A model generated the notes under the pieces. It was given only the letters and a program-made list of their open reading frames with translations, had not been told where the DNA came from and did not search any database. A stretch of 64,000 nt of DNA from Actinobacteria bacterium IMCC19121. Its GTDB lineage: Bacteria; Actinomycetota; Actinomycetes; Nanopelagicales; Nanopelagicaceae. The stretch is taken from positions 1,240,001 to 1,304,000 of the forward strand of contig CP015605.1 of NCBI GenBank assembly GCA_002284895.1, given 5' to 3'. The position numbers and the translations under genes are program-made. Below are positions 48,492 through 58,176 of this stretch, one piece after another (position 1 is the stretch's first letter; each line of letters opens with the position of its first letter).

Positions 48492-48497
48492 AGAATA
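48492..48497 (-). promoter_or_regulatory. Probable -10 box for a leaderless ureohydrolase transcript
   Basis: TATTCT on the minus strand ends 6 bases before the ATG at 48485, in the 22-base gap after the oxidoreductase gene. No Shine-Dalgarno sequence; a weak TTGATT lies 15 bases upstream of the box. Confidence 0.45.
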
Positions 48498-48507
48498 GAG
48501 GTAAAGC

Positions 48508-49920
48508 TTAAGAATCAAAGCCCAAGCCCAAGGCATCAAGTAATTTCAGCCACAAATTACGCTTACCCTGATTTTGATCCGCCCTATTTATTGACCACTG
48601 CGTAATTCGGATAAAAATAAACTTCAAAGGCTCTGGTGGGAAAGGCAGCGGCTTCTTGCGAACCATCTTTAAACGAGTGCGTTCGTTATCAACTTTATCT
48701 AGAAGATCTAACATCACTTGTGCTCCAAATCGAGTGGAACCAACGCCTAGACCGGTAAAGCCCAGAACATATGCCACACGCCCACCATATGCTTTGCCCC
48801 AAAATGGTGAGAACCGAGAACATGTATCAATTGCTCCGCCCCAACCATGGGTGAACTTAATGCCCTTTAACTGTGGGAAAGTTTCCAAAAATGCCTGTGC
48901 TAAATGTGCATATGTTTCAGCATCAGATTCATACTCTTGGCGCACTTTGCCACGGAAGTTATAAATAGCATCATAACCGCCCCATAAAATCTCGTTATCT
49001 TTTGTCAAGCGATAATAATGAAATTGGTTTCCAGCCTCTGATAAACCCTCACGGCCTTTCCAACCAATTGATTTCATTTGCGCTTTAGTTAAAGGCTCTG
49101 TCACTAACTGAAAGTCATACACCGGCACAACATATTTATGAGCTCGTTTAACCAGAGATTTAAAGACGTTAGTAGCAAGAGCCACCTTTTGTGCATACAC
49201 AGAACCGTAGGGAGTGTGAACAATCATTCCCTCGCTCGTACGCTCTAACCACTCCACATGTGTGTTTTCGAAAATCTTCACACCAAGCTTGAGACATGCG
49301 CGCTCTAATCCCCACACCAATCGCGCCGGATCCACTAAGGCAGTTCCATCTGGATCCCACAGTGCAGCTTTGGATAAAGGTGAGTTAACGCGCCGTTGAA
49401 TCTCATCTTGATTGAGAACTTCAACATTGTCGCCAAAAGAGTTTCGAAGGTTTGCTTCTTCTGCCAAGCCTTCGATCTGCCATTCTTCATTGGCAATTCG
49501 CAGCTCACCAGTCCACTCAAATTGGCAATCAATCCCATATCGCTTAATAGTTTCTTCAATTAAATCTAAATTCTCACGGCCCAAGCGTTCAATAACGGCC
49601 ATCTCATCTTTAAATCTGCTGTATCCATTCATAAAACCGTGCGTCAATGAGTAGCTACAAAATCCACCATTTCGCCCAGAAGCACCTGCGCCAGTTTCGC
49701 GTTGTTCAACAATGATTACTTCGCGCTCTGGGTTTTGCTCTTTTGCAATTAAAGCCGTCCACAAACCGGTATAGCCAGCACCCACCACGCACAAATCAGT
49801 AGTGACATCACCAATTAATGTTGGATTCGGTTGAGGTTCAAGGGGATCTTCATCCAGCCAATACAAAGCTGGCTGCATATGTGAAAGATGCTTGAGAACG
49901 TAAGGGTCGATGGTTGCCAT
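48508..49920 (-). CDS. FAD-dependent amine oxidoreductase (PuuB/DadA-like)
   Basis: DAO-family flavoprotein of 470 residues. The FAD loop is VVGAGYTGLWTA, then VEQRETGAGASGRNGGF, typical of gamma-glutamylputrescine oxidoreductase and related enzymes, and a C-terminal GFTGLGVGSTRFGAQ. In a cluster with polyamine transport, an aldehyde dehydrogenase and a ureohydrolase it most likely oxidises putrescine or a derivative to the aminoaldehyde; no PuuA is present in the window, so direct oxidation of the amine or other amine substrates are open. Confidence 0.85.
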   Translation of the reverse strand: MATIDPYVLKHLSHMQPALYWLDEDPLEPQPNPTLIGDVTTDLCVVGAGYTGLWTALIAKEQNPEREVIIVEQRETGAGASGRNGGFCSYSLTHGFMNGYSRFKDEMAVIERLGRENLDLIEETIKRYGIDCQFEWTGELRIANEEWQIEGLAEEANLRNSFGDNVEVLNQDEIQRRVNSPLSKAALWDPDGTALVDPARLVWGLERACLKLGVKIFENTHVEWLERTSEGMIVHTPYGSVYAQKVALATNVFKSLVKRAHKYVVPVYDFQLVTEPLTKAQMKSIGWKGREGLSEAGNQFHYYRLTKDNEILWGGYDAIYNFRGKVRQEYESDAETYAHLAQAFLETFPQLKGIKFTHGWGGAIDTCSRFSPFWGKAYGGRVAYVLGFTGLGVGSTRFGAQVMLDLLDKVDNERTRLKMVRKKPLPFPPEPLKFIFIRITQWSINRADQNQGKRNLWLKLLDALGLGFDS

Positions 49921-49927
49921 CGCGCTA

Positions 49928-49991
49928 TCCGGCCTTAACCGGAATCACCCCTTCAATCACTACTCGTAGTTGGCCCGGGTCCTCCGGAACC
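49928..49991 (-). promoter_or_regulatory. Hairpin-rich leader of the amine oxidoreductase gene
   Basis: The 130-base spacer after potC holds three small hairpins in the oxidoreductase mRNA: GGTTCC-GGA-GGACC (49978-49991), ACTACGAGTAGT (49959-49970) and TCCGG-N6-CCGGA (49928-49943). The last ends about 8 bases before the ATG with no free ribosome-binding site visible. Near potC a 5-bp hairpin (50018-50036) might be a weak terminator. No known riboswitch was recognised. Confidence 0.35.
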
Positions 49992-50050
49992 TAACCCCAC
50001 AGCGCAGATTTTCTTAAACAACCTGTAGTTCGTTGTGGACTGGGTAAAGG

Positions 50051-50887
50051 TTAGCGGGTTTTCTTTCTTTTTACTAGTTGCCCCGCAATAACTATGGCTA
50101 AAGCTAAGAAAAACATCGCAGAACCAATCACATTGGCCTGTGCTGGGATTCCACGAGCTGCCGATACATAAACAAATTTAGGGAAGGTAATTAATGTTCC
50201 AGAGTTGAAATTAGTAATAATAAAGTCATCAAATGAAAGGCTAAAGGCTAATAACGCTGCGCCTGCAATTCCAGGTGCTACTAATGGCAACGTAACTTTG
50301 CGGAAAGTTTCAAGTTCATTGGCATAAAGATCCATTGCAGCCTGTTCAAGGCGTGGATCAAGAGATGCGATGCGAGCCTTTACTGTCACAACAACGAAGG
50401 AAATACAAAACACAACGTGGGCAATAACTGTTGGCCAGAAGCCTGGATTAATTTTAAAGACCAAGAACAACGAAAGCAGTGATGCTCCTAGAACAATCTC
50501 AGGTGTAGCCATAGGTAAAAAGATGAGCAGGTTAGAGCTTGAGCGACCTTTGAACTTATAGCGTCCAATTGCAAAAGCAATCATTGTGCCGAGAATTGTT
50601 GAAAAAATGGTGGCTAGTAATCCAATCTTTATTGAATTTCCTAGAGCATTACACACTTCAGGGGCACCACATGGATTTTGCCAGTTATTTAAAGTGAAGC
50701 CCTTCCAGATTAAATTACTCTTACCAGAGTCATTAAATGAGAAGACAAATGTGTAAGCAACTGGAATAAAAAGGTATGTGAAACCAAAGAGCATGTAAAT
50801 GCGCAGTAGGTTGCGCCCAAACCAGCGAGAGAAACGGGCCTTAAAGGGAATGGTTGGGATGGAGGCATCCTTAATCTTTTGGCTCAT
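50051..50887 (-). CDS. potC: Polyamine ABC transporter permease PotC
   Basis: Six-helix permease, 278 residues, with the EAA loop QAAMDLYANELETFRKVTLPLVAPGI that docks on the PotA ATPase. It overlaps potB by 4 bases. The order potD-potA-potB-potC and family similarity support spermidine/putrescine import. Confidence 0.9.
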   Translation of the reverse strand: MSQKIKDASIPTIPFKARFSRWFGRNLLRIYMLFGFTYLFIPVAYTFVFSFNDSGKSNLIWKGFTLNNWQNPCGAPEVCNALGNSIKIGLLATIFSTILGTMIAFAIGRYKFKGRSSSNLLIFLPMATPEIVLGASLLSLFLVFKINPGFWPTVIAHVVFCISFVVVTVKARIASLDPRLEQAAMDLYANELETFRKVTLPLVAPGIAGAALLAFSLSFDDFIITNFNSGTLITFPKFVYVSAARGIPAQANVIGSAMFFLALAIVIAGQLVKRKKTR

Positions 50888-51738
50888 ACCAACTCCTCCG
50901 TTCCTGCTTTGCGAATATATAAAGTAACGAGAATTAAGATCGCTGCCATAAGCGTGAAGGAAAGCGCAGCTGCGGTTGGGTAATCCACAATCTTGAAATA
51001 ACGTGACTCAATCACGTTGCCAATCATCTTTGTGTTGGGACTTCCCAAAATTGCAGCGTTGACATAGTCACCAGCTGCTGGAATAAATGTGAGCAAGGTT
51101 CCTGCGACCACCCCAGGCAATGAAAGTGGAACAGTCACACGGCGAAATGCGGTTAACCCGTTGGCGTAGAGATCGCCTGCAGCTTCAATTGTGCGAGGAT
51201 CGATGCGCTCCAGTGATGCATATAGTGGCAGGGTCATAAAGGGTAGGAAGTTATATGTCATACCAGCCACAACTGCTACCGAAGTTGAAGTAAGCGTGGT
51301 CTGCTGACCAATAATGTTGAGGGCACGAAGGCCTGGAACAACAAAACCTTCTTCTCCTAAAATCTGCTTCCAGGCAATTGTGCGTAGCAAAAATGAGGTA
51401 AAAAACGGAGCAACTACTAATACAAGAAGGATGTTCTTAAATTTTCCAGATTTAAAAGCAATTGCATAAGCCAATGGATAGGCAATTGCTAAAGCAAATA
51501 TTGTGGCAAGAGTTGCATAAACAAATGAGCGGCCAAACTGTTCCTTATTATCTACAAAAGCTTGGATGTAGTTAGAAAAGGCTAGGGTTTGTTCGTACTG
51601 TCCAGTGTCACCACCAGCAATCGGTGTTTGGGTTGAAGTTTGAGCAAGGTTAATAATTGGCAGAATGAAGAAAGTAAATAGAAAAGCAAAACCTGGAAGA
51701 AGAAGCAGGTAAGGAACGCGTACCTTTGGAAAGGACAC
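50884..51738 (-). CDS. potB: Polyamine ABC transporter permease PotB
   Basis: Second permease subunit, 284 residues, six helices, with the EAA loop EAAGDLYANGLTAFRRVTVPLSLPGV. It starts one base after potA and overlaps potC by 4 bases, so the four subunits are a tight operon. Confidence 0.9.
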   Translation of the reverse strand: MSFPKVRVPYLLLLPGFAFLFTFFILPIINLAQTSTQTPIAGGDTGQYEQTLAFSNYIQAFVDNKEQFGRSFVYATLATIFALAIAYPLAYAIAFKSGKFKNILLVLVVAPFFTSFLLRTIAWKQILGEEGFVVPGLRALNIIGQQTTLTSTSVAVVAGMTYNFLPFMTLPLYASLERIDPRTIEAAGDLYANGLTAFRRVTVPLSLPGVVAGTLLTFIPAAGDYVNAAILGSPNTKMIGNVIESRYFKIVDYPTAAALSFTLMAAILILVTLYIRKAGTEELV

Positions 51739-51739
51739 G

Positions 51740-52888
51740 TTATTCCTCCTCTAATTCCTCAGGATTAACTTCTGTACCGGCTTCAATATCTTCATCGCCG
51801 CGAAGACCAAAAGTAAAGGTTGGCTCCCATGAGATGTTTACTTCATCGCCTTTATCAAATGGTGCAACACCGTCATCGTTTTGCTCAAAGACCATAACTT
51901 CCTGGCCCCAAGGCATCGCAACGACATACTGCGTGCTCACGCCAATGTAGGAAACATCTTCAATATGTCCACCGGTTAAAATGTTTCCCTTAACTGGAGT
52001 TCCAAGACGTGAGATTCTAAACTTCTCTGGACGAATTCCTGCGTAGAGTGAATTATCAACAGCATGGCTGCGCTTTTTAGGCATAGAAATCTTTTGGCCA
52101 TAGAGATCAACTACTAAGTTATCTCCATCATTGCCATCGATTTTGCCCTTAATCAAATTAGATTGACCTAGGAAGTTAGCAACAAATGCAGTCTTGGGAT
52201 TGTCATAGAGATCTGCAGGTGAGCCCATCTGCTCGATCTTTCCCTCATTCATAACTGCGATCGTGTCAGCCATAGTCATGGCCTCTTCCTGATCGTGTGT
52301 TACGTGAACGAAAGTTAGGCCAACTTCACGCTGAATCCACTTGAGTTCGATCTGCATCTGTCGACGCAGCTTTAGATCAAGTGCACCTAATGGTTCATCA
52401 AGAAGCAAGAGGGCTGGGCGGTTAACGATTGCGCGAGCAAGTGCGATGCGCTGTTGTTGACCACCTGAAAGTTGAGTTGGCTTGCGTTCTGCTAAATGTG
52501 GAAGCTCAACAAGGTTAAGGACTTTATCAACCTGTTCCTTAACATCTTTGATTCCGCGGCGGCGAAGACCGAAAGCAATATTTTCAAAGATTGTGAGGTG
52601 AGGAAAGAGCGCGTAGTTTTGAAAAACAGTATTAATGGGGCGTTGATACGGACGCGTAGTAGTGATGTCCGTATCACCCAAGTGAATACTTCCAACTGTT
52701 GGCTCTTCTAAACCTGCAACCATTCGAAGCGTAGTTGTTTTGCCACAACCTGAAGGGCCAAGTAATGCAAAGAAGGATCCTTTTGGAATCGTAAGAGTTA
52801 AATCATCTACTGCTGTGAAGTCACCATATGACTTAGTAATGCGAGTTAGACGTAAATCTCCTCTTGCAGTAATTGGATCTTTCGACAC
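51740..52888 (-). CDS. potA: Polyamine ABC transporter ATP-binding protein PotA
   Basis: ATPase subunit with Walker A GPSGCGKTT (44-52), the LSGGQQQRIALARAI signature, Walker B LLLDEPLGALD and a C-terminal TOBE regulatory domain (GIRPEKFRI). Length 382. GTG start overlapping the potD stop as TAGTG. A C-terminal acidic tail ends the protein. Confidence 0.93.
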   Translation of the reverse strand: MSKDPITARGDLRLTRITKSYGDFTAVDDLTLTIPKGSFFALLGPSGCGKTTTLRMVAGLEEPTVGSIHLGDTDITTTRPYQRPINTVFQNYALFPHLTIFENIAFGLRRRGIKDVKEQVDKVLNLVELPHLAERKPTQLSGGQQQRIALARAIVNRPALLLLDEPLGALDLKLRRQMQIELKWIQREVGLTFVHVTHDQEEAMTMADTIAVMNEGKIEQMGSPADLYDNPKTAFVANFLGQSNLIKGKIDGNDGDNLVVDLYGQKISMPKKRSHAVDNSLYAGIRPEKFRISRLGTPVKGNILTGGHIEDVSYIGVSTQYVVAMPWGQEVMVFEQNDDGVAPFDKGDEVNISWEPTFTFGLRGDEDIEAGTEVNPEELEEE

Positions 52889-54063
52889 TAGTTTCCTTGA
52901 GCTTGCTGGAAGGCTTCAGACCACTTTGTCTCTTCATCTGGTGTCAGAGAGCGGAAGACGTTAAGGCGAGAGGCTGTCTTTTCAGTTGGGAAGATGTACT
53001 CACTTGTTGCAAGCTCAGGAGCAATCTTTTCCATCTCAGCTTGTGCACCCTTTACAGGACACACATAGTTAACATATGCAGCAACTTCTGCTGCAACAGC
53101 TGGCTCGTAGTAGTAATTAATCATCTTTTCACCGTTTGCTTTACCGGCCGCAGATGCAGTTGATGGAATCATCAAGTTATCACCTGAAATAGTTCCACCT
53201 GACTCTGGAATTGCGAAGTCAAACTTTCCTTCATTTTCAGAGGCAAGAATGAACATATCGCCAGACCATCCAATAACTGCGGTTGCATCACCTGAAGTAA
53301 GGTCTTCAGCGTATTCATTACCCTTAACGCCGCGAATCCAACCATCAGAGATCTTCTTAGCCATGAAATCAACGGCATTCATAAATTGATCTTCAGTAAC
53401 CTTAGTAATATCAATTCCTTGACCTAACAAAATCACACCAATTGTGTCGCGCATTTCTGTTAGAACAACAATCTTTCCCTTGTTCTGAGGCGCGAATAAG
53501 TCATCGAGTGTGCGAATTCCCTTTGGATTCTTCTCAACATTCCATCCAAATCCGCCCATGATGCCCTGCCAAGTAAGGGTTGACTCGCGATTTGGGTCAT
53601 ATGAAGGTGATGCAAGTGAATCAAGAATGTTTACCTTATTTGGAATATTTGCAGTGTCATACTTTTGTGCATATCCCAAACGAATCCAGCGAGCTGCCAT
53701 CCAGTCAGTTGGCGTAACAACGTCATAACCAATATCTTCTCCGAGCTTTAGCTGCGCTTGAACTTTTCCGAAGAACTCATCGTTATCGTTGTAATCTTCA
53801 AAATACTTTGCATCAATTCCGGTTTGTTCTGAGAACTTAACAAGAGTTGGGTAAGTCTTTGTTGCTTCATCAAAATCTAAATACAAAGGCCAGTTACCCC
53901 AGCGCACAGTGTTTTCTGCAGACGCACTATCTCCACCGCCACCGCATGCAGCTAACAATCCTGCTGCACCGATTCCACCTGCTCCTGCTAAAACGGCACG
54001 ACGTGAAATCTGAGTTCCAAGTATCGAACGTGCCTCAGGTGAAAGTGAGCGCTCTTTTGCCAT
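52888..54063 (-). CDS. potD: Polyamine-binding lipoprotein PotD (Tat-exported)
   Basis: Extracytoplasmic binding protein of the PotD/PotF family, 391 residues. The N-terminus has a twin-arginine signal (SRRAVLAG, R21-R22) and a lipobox LLAAC with C40 as the lipidated residue, followed by a Gly-rich linker; so it is folded in the cytoplasm, exported by Tat and anchored outside the membrane. Binding-domain lines such as NWPLYLDFDEATKTYP follow. AAGGAGT precedes the ATG. Confidence 0.92.
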   Translation of the reverse strand: MAKERSLSPEARSILGTQISRRAVLAGAGGIGAAGLLAACGGGGDSASAENTVRWGNWPLYLDFDEATKTYPTLVKFSEQTGIDAKYFEDYNDNDEFFGKVQAQLKLGEDIGYDVVTPTDWMAARWIRLGYAQKYDTANIPNKVNILDSLASPSYDPNRESTLTWQGIMGGFGWNVEKNPKGIRTLDDLFAPQNKGKIVVLTEMRDTIGVILLGQGIDITKVTEDQFMNAVDFMAKKISDGWIRGVKGNEYAEDLTSGDATAVIGWSGDMFILASENEGKFDFAIPESGGTISGDNLMIPSTASAAGKANGEKMINYYYEPAVAAEVAAYVNYVCPVKGAQAEMEKIAPELATSEYIFPTEKTASRLNVFRSLTPDEETKWSEAFQQAQGN

Positions 54064-54102
54064 TGCTGTACTCCTTATTGATTCGGGTTCTTGGGCGAAA
54101 TA

Positions 54103-55527
54103 CTACGCCCCAAGGTTGGTCATGACGTGCTTGATTCGTGTGTAATCTTCAAATCCATAAGCAGAAAGATCCTTGCCATAGCCTGAGCGCTTGAATCCGC
54201 CGTGCGGCATCTCAGCAACCACAGGGATATGGGTATTGATCCAGACGCAACCAAAGTCAAAGGCCTTAGCCATTCTCATCGCACGGCCATGGTCCTTGGT
54301 CCACACGCTAGATGCCAGCCCATACTCAACTCCGTTGGCCTTTGAGATTGCATCTGCTTCATCGCTAAATTTTTGAACAGTAATGACTGGACCAAAGATT
54401 TCACTCTGGATCATCTCGTCATCTTGCTTCAAGTCGGCAACTACGGTTGCTGGGAAGAAGAAACCTGGCTTATCTAGCGCCTTTCCACCTGTCATCACCT
54501 TTGCGTGAGAAGGAAGGCGATCGAAGAAGGCGCTAACACGGGCTAACTGGTTTGCATTATTAACTGGTCCCAAGAAGACATCTTCAGATGGAGAGCCAAT
54601 AGCAATGCCCTTAGCTTGCTCGGTCAAAAGTGCGACAAATTCATCATAAACACTGGCTTCAACAATTACGCGTGTGGCAGCTGTGCAGTCCTGGCCGGCG
54701 TTGAAATACCCAGCAATAGCAATTCCTTCAGCTGCTGCGGCTAGATCTGCATCAGCAAAAACTACAACTGGTGCTTTACCACCGAGCTCTAAGTGCACGC
54801 GCTTGAGTTGTGTGGCTGCAGATTGTGCAACTTGAATTCCAGCTCCGACTGAACCCGTGATTGAAACCATGTCAGGACGTTTGTGTTCAACAACCATGCG
54901 TCCAGTTTCACGTTCACCACACACAACATTGAAAACGCCTGCTGGTAAAAACTCTGACATCACATTGGCCATCCACACAGTTGATGCTGGTGTTGTATCA
55001 CTTGGCTTTAACACAACCGTGTTACCTGCAGCAATTGCTGGAGCCCACTTCCACACAGCCATCATCATTGGATAGTTCCATGGTGTTACTTGTCCAATAA
55101 CTCCGACTGGTTCGCGGCGAATCATTGAAGTCATACCTGGCATGTATTCACCAGCAGATTTTCCTTCTAGATTTCGTGCAGCCCCTGCAAAGAAACGAAT
55201 CTGGTCCACCATCGGTGGTACTTCTTCTGAAGTTGTTAAAGAGATTGGTTTGCCTGTATTAGTTGTTTCAATTGCAATAATTTCATCTGCGCGAGATTCA
55301 ATGGCATCTGCAATTTTCAGTAAAGCTTTCTGACGCTGCGATGGAGTGGAATCACGCCAACCTGGGAAGGCATCACTTGCAGCTTTAAAAGCTGCATCAA
55401 CATCTGCGGCATTTGATTTAGGTGCACGGGCATACTCTTTGCCTGTTGACGGGTTAATCAGTGGCGAGCTTTCACCGGATGTTGAATCGACGGCTTTGCC
55501 ATTAATGAAGTTAGTTAACTTTTCCAT
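54103..55527 (-). CDS. Aldehyde dehydrogenase, probably gamma-aminobutyraldehyde
   Basis: NAD(P)-dependent ALDH-superfamily enzyme, 474 residues. TPWNYPMMMAVWKWAPAIAAGNTVVLKPSD, the catalytic Glu in LELGGKAPVVVF and the nucleophile Cys in NAGQDCTAATR are all present. The NPSTGKEYA start and overall layout match aminobutyraldehyde dehydrogenases (PatD/Prr), which finish putrescine conversion to GABA; context supports this. First gene before potD (39 bases). TAGGCT seven bases before the ATG suggests a leaderless mRNA. Confidence 0.88.
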   Translation of the reverse strand: MEKLTNFINGKAVDSTSGESSPLINPSTGKEYARAPKSNAADVDAAFKAASDAFPGWRDSTPSQRQKALLKIADAIESRADEIIAIETTNTGKPISLTTSEEVPPMVDQIRFFAGAARNLEGKSAGEYMPGMTSMIRREPVGVIGQVTPWNYPMMMAVWKWAPAIAAGNTVVLKPSDTTPASTVWMANVMSEFLPAGVFNVVCGERETGRMVVEHKRPDMVSITGSVGAGIQVAQSAATQLKRVHLELGGKAPVVVFADADLAAAAEGIAIAGYFNAGQDCTAATRVIVEASVYDEFVALLTEQAKGIAIGSPSEDVFLGPVNNANQLARVSAFFDRLPSHAKVMTGGKALDKPGFFFPATVVADLKQDDEMIQSEIFGPVITVQKFSDEADAISKANGVEYGLASSVWTKDHGRAMRMAKAFDFGCVWINTHIPVVAEMPHGGFKRSGYGKDLSAYGFEDYTRIKHVMTNLGA

Positions 55528-55534
55528 GGAATTG

Positions 55535-55540
55535 AGCCTA
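55535..55540 (-). promoter_or_regulatory. Probable -10 box for a leaderless aldehyde dehydrogenase-pot transcript
   Basis: TAGGCT on the minus strand ends 7 bases before the ATG at 55527, in the 29-base gap after rlmN, with no Shine-Dalgarno sequence. It would be the promoter of the polyamine operon. No clear -35 box. Confidence 0.4.
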
Positions 55541-55556
55541 CCAATTCCATCCTGGC

Positions 55557-56684
55557 CTAACCAGTAGGGCTTTTACCTTTTTCTGCAGCCGCTAGTTGAC
55601 CACAGGCCCCATCAATTTCACGGCCTCTGGTATCTCGCACTGTGACAGGAACCCCGTAACTTTCCAATATGCGGACAAACTCAGCTTCATCTTCTCGACG
55701 AGAAGCAGTCCACTTAGAACCTGGAGTGGGATTGAGGGGAATTAAATTAACGTGGGCATTACGGTTTTTTAGCAACCGGCCAAGCAAATCTGATCTCCAT
55801 GATTGATCATTGATATCTCGGATTAAGGCGTATTCGATTGAATAACGTCGTCCGGTCTTTTTCTCATAAGCATCGGCTGCAGCCAACACTTCCTTAATTT
55901 TCCATCTCGAGTTGATTGGAACCAAGGTGTCACGAAGTTCATCATCTGGGGTGTGAAGTGAAACGGCCAAAGTAACTGAAAGTCCTTCCTCAGTTAGCTT
56001 TTCAATTCCGTTAACTAAACCAACAGTTGAAACAACGACAGAACGTGCACTGATTCCTAATCCGTCAGGGTTTGGGTCAGTGATATTTCGCAGTGTTCGT
56101 ATCACTGCGTTGTAATTGGCAAGAGGTTCGCCCATGCCCATAAAGACGATATTTGAAAGACGAGCTTCTCCCCCAGGTAATTCACCGTTTGCACATGCTC
56201 TTGCCGCTGCAACGATTTGTTCTGTGATTTCTCCTGCGCTTAAGTTTCTCGTTAAACCTGCTTGCCCAGTTGCACAAAATGGGCAGTTCATTCCACATCC
56301 TGCCTGGGATGAAATACAGACTGTTACGCGATCGGTGTAGCGCATCAAAACTGACTCCACTAAAACTCCATCATGGAGTTTCCAGAGATCTTTACGTGTC
56401 ATTCCCCCATCGCACTCAACTGAGCGCACAAGTTCAATAAGATTAGGAGTGAACTGTTCGGCGATTGTCTGACGCATCTCTGCCGGAATATCTGTCCAGT
56501 TCTCTGGATCATTGGATAAATGCGTGAAGTAATGGGTGGCTACTTGGTTGGCACGAAATGCCGGCAGACCTAAAGACTTAGCAAGTTCACGTCGCTCTTC
56601 AGGTGAATAATCAGCTAGATGTTTCGGTGTCTTCTTGCGCTGAACTGGTTCATCGAAAACTAATTTAATCTCAGGAACGCTCAT
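55557..56684 (-). CDS. rlmN: Dual-specificity RNA methyltransferase RlmN
   Basis: Radical-SAM enzyme methylating C2 of A2503 in 23S rRNA and A37 in some tRNAs. The cluster is [35 protein letters not shown] and the C-terminal [16 protein letters not shown] (catalytic Cys) follow. 375 residues from ATG 56684, which overlaps the cdsA stop (ATGA); the longer frame runs back into cdsA. Confidence 0.95.
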   Translation of the reverse strand: MSVPEIKLVFDEPVQRKKTPKHLADYSPEERRELAKSLGLPAFRANQVATHYFTHLSNDPENWTDIPAEMRQTIAEQFTPNLIELVRSVECDGGMTRKDLWKLHDGVLVESVLMRYTDRVTVCISSQAGCGMNCPFCATGQAGLTRNLSAGEITEQIVAAARACANGELPGGEARLSNIVFMGMGEPLANYNAVIRTLRNITDPNPDGLGISARSVVVSTVGLVNGIEKLTEEGLSVTLAVSLHTPDDELRDTLVPINSRWKIKEVLAAADAYEKKTGRRYSIEYALIRDINDQSWRSDLLGRLLKNRNAHVNLIPLNPTPGSKWTASRREDEAEFVRILESYGVPVTVRDTRGREIDGACGQLAAAEKGKSPTG

Positions 56685-57526
56685 AACCAGCGCTTCACTA
56701 GCTCTAGTGCAAGCCACAGCGCTGGGGCTGAAATCAATACTGAATCCAAACGATCCAAAATTCCACCATGGCCAGGAAGTAATGTGCCCATATCCTTAAG
56801 GTGTAGGTCACGCTTCATTGCACTTTCAATCAGATCACCGCATGTGGCAGTGAAAACAATCATTAGTCCAACTACTGCGCCAATCCACCAATGCATTTCC
56901 ATGATGTATTTAAATGCCAGAGACCCACCAATAACAGTGAAGACAAGAGAGCCAATTAAGCCTTCCCAGCTCTTTTTTGGGCTGATGACAGGAACAAGTG
57001 GATGCTTTCCGAATAGAACTCCCACGATGTAACCAAAAGTGTCGTTGCAGCCAACTAAGACAACAAAAGTCATTACGCGCTCTAAGCCAGTGCTTGGCTT
57101 AGCAAGAAGAATAAGGAAGCCGCCTAGAAACGGTAGATAAAGAAGTGAAAACGTAGTTGCCGTTGCACTTTGAACAAAACCATCTGGTCCTTTAGTCAAA
57201 AGCTGAATAAGCAATAGTGGAATAGCAATAGCCGTTGCAATTGCTAAACCTGCTGCCCCACCGTTCCATGTTGCATAAGTTAGAGCCACCGCCCCAACTG
57301 CAAGAGAAACTACTGAAATATAAATGCCGCGAGCACTAAAGGCTCGAACAATTTCACGAATGCCAAGAAGAACAGCAATGGCAACTACAACAGCAAAAAC
57401 TTCACGATGATAAGCAAGGGCAAACCACACCAATGCAATTAAGGATAATGAGACCACAATTGAAGGTCCAAGCTTTCGCCCGGCCTTCTTGTTTATAGCC
57501 TCATTTATCGATTGAAAATCAGACAT
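56681..57526 (-). CDS. cdsA: Phosphatidate cytidylyltransferase
   Basis: Membrane enzyme making CDP-diacylglycerol, the substrate of PgsA. The C-terminal signature is [27 protein letters not shown], preceded by several membrane helices. 281 residues from ATG 57526 (AAGGAG ten bases upstream, overlapping the frr stop); a TTG at 57535 is too close to that site. frr-cdsA-rlmN is a conserved order. Confidence 0.94.
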   Translation of the reverse strand: MSDFQSINEAINKKAGRKLGPSIVVSLSLIALVWFALAYHREVFAVVVAIAVLLGIREIVRAFSARGIYISVVSLAVGAVALTYATWNGGAAGLAIATAIAIPLLLIQLLTKGPDGFVQSATATTFSLLYLPFLGGFLILLAKPSTGLERVMTFVVLVGCNDTFGYIVGVLFGKHPLVPVISPKKSWEGLIGSLVFTVIGGSLAFKYIMEMHWWIGAVVGLMIVFTATCGDLIESAMKRDLHLKDMGTLLPGHGGILDRLDSVLISAPALWLALELVKRWL

Positions 57527-57540
57527 CAGTGACAAACTCC

Positions 57541-58104
57541 TTAAACTTCTAGGAGTTCGACCTCCTTATGCTTTAAAAGTTCATCGATTTTTGCAACATG
57601 ATCGGAAGTGATTTTCTCTAGCTCTTTTTCACCGCGTGCTAAATCATCTTTTCCGATATCACCGTCTTTTTCCATCTTCTCCATCGCCTCTTTTGCCGAA
57701 CGGCGGATGTTTCGCATAGAAACCTTTGAATCTTCAGCTTTGCCCTTAGCGACCTTGATGTATTCCTTGCGACGCTCTTCAGTTAATTGTGGGAAGTTAA
57801 TACGAATAACAACGCCATCATTTCCAGGGTTAACGCCTAAGTCAGATTCGCGAATCGCTTTTTCGATGCTAGCCATTGCGCCTTTATCAAATGGAGCAAT
57901 CGTTGCCATGCGCGCCTCAGGTACTTGGATTGAAGCTAATTGTGAAAGCGCGGTGTATGTACCGTAGTAATCGACCATAATTTTATTGAACATTGATGGG
58001 TGTGCACGGCCAGTTCGAATTGAAGCAAAATCATCCTTTGCGACCTCAACGGCTTTGCTCATTTTCGTTTCAGCGTCCTTGAGGGCGCTTGCTACATCTG
58101 CCAT
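57541..58104 (-). CDS. frr: Ribosome recycling factor
   Basis: Splits post-termination ribosomes with EF-G. 187 residues with [24 protein letters not shown] at the N-terminus and [29 protein letters not shown] in the three-helix bundle. AAGGGAGA precedes the ATG; it follows pyrH by 72 bases. Confidence 0.96.
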   Translation of the reverse strand: MADVASALKDAETKMSKAVEVAKDDFASIRTGRAHPSMFNKIMVDYYGTYTALSQLASIQVPEARMATIAPFDKGAMASIEKAIRESDLGVNPGNDGVVIRINFPQLTEERRKEYIKVAKGKAEDSKVSMRNIRRSAKEAMEKMEKDGDIGKDDLARGEKELEKITSDHVAKIDELLKHKEVELLEV

Positions 58105-58176
58105 GACATCTCCCTTGGTATTACTTAATTATTGATTCTATCGGCAATTCCCAGCCAAGCTCTATAAAACTTTGAA

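Noticed and set aside
49921-50050. Tokens such as AGGTTCCG and CCCGGG resembling a guanidine-I (ykkC) riboswitch
   Set aside because: The order is wrong and the conserved GGTCCGAGAG segment and long P1 are missing.
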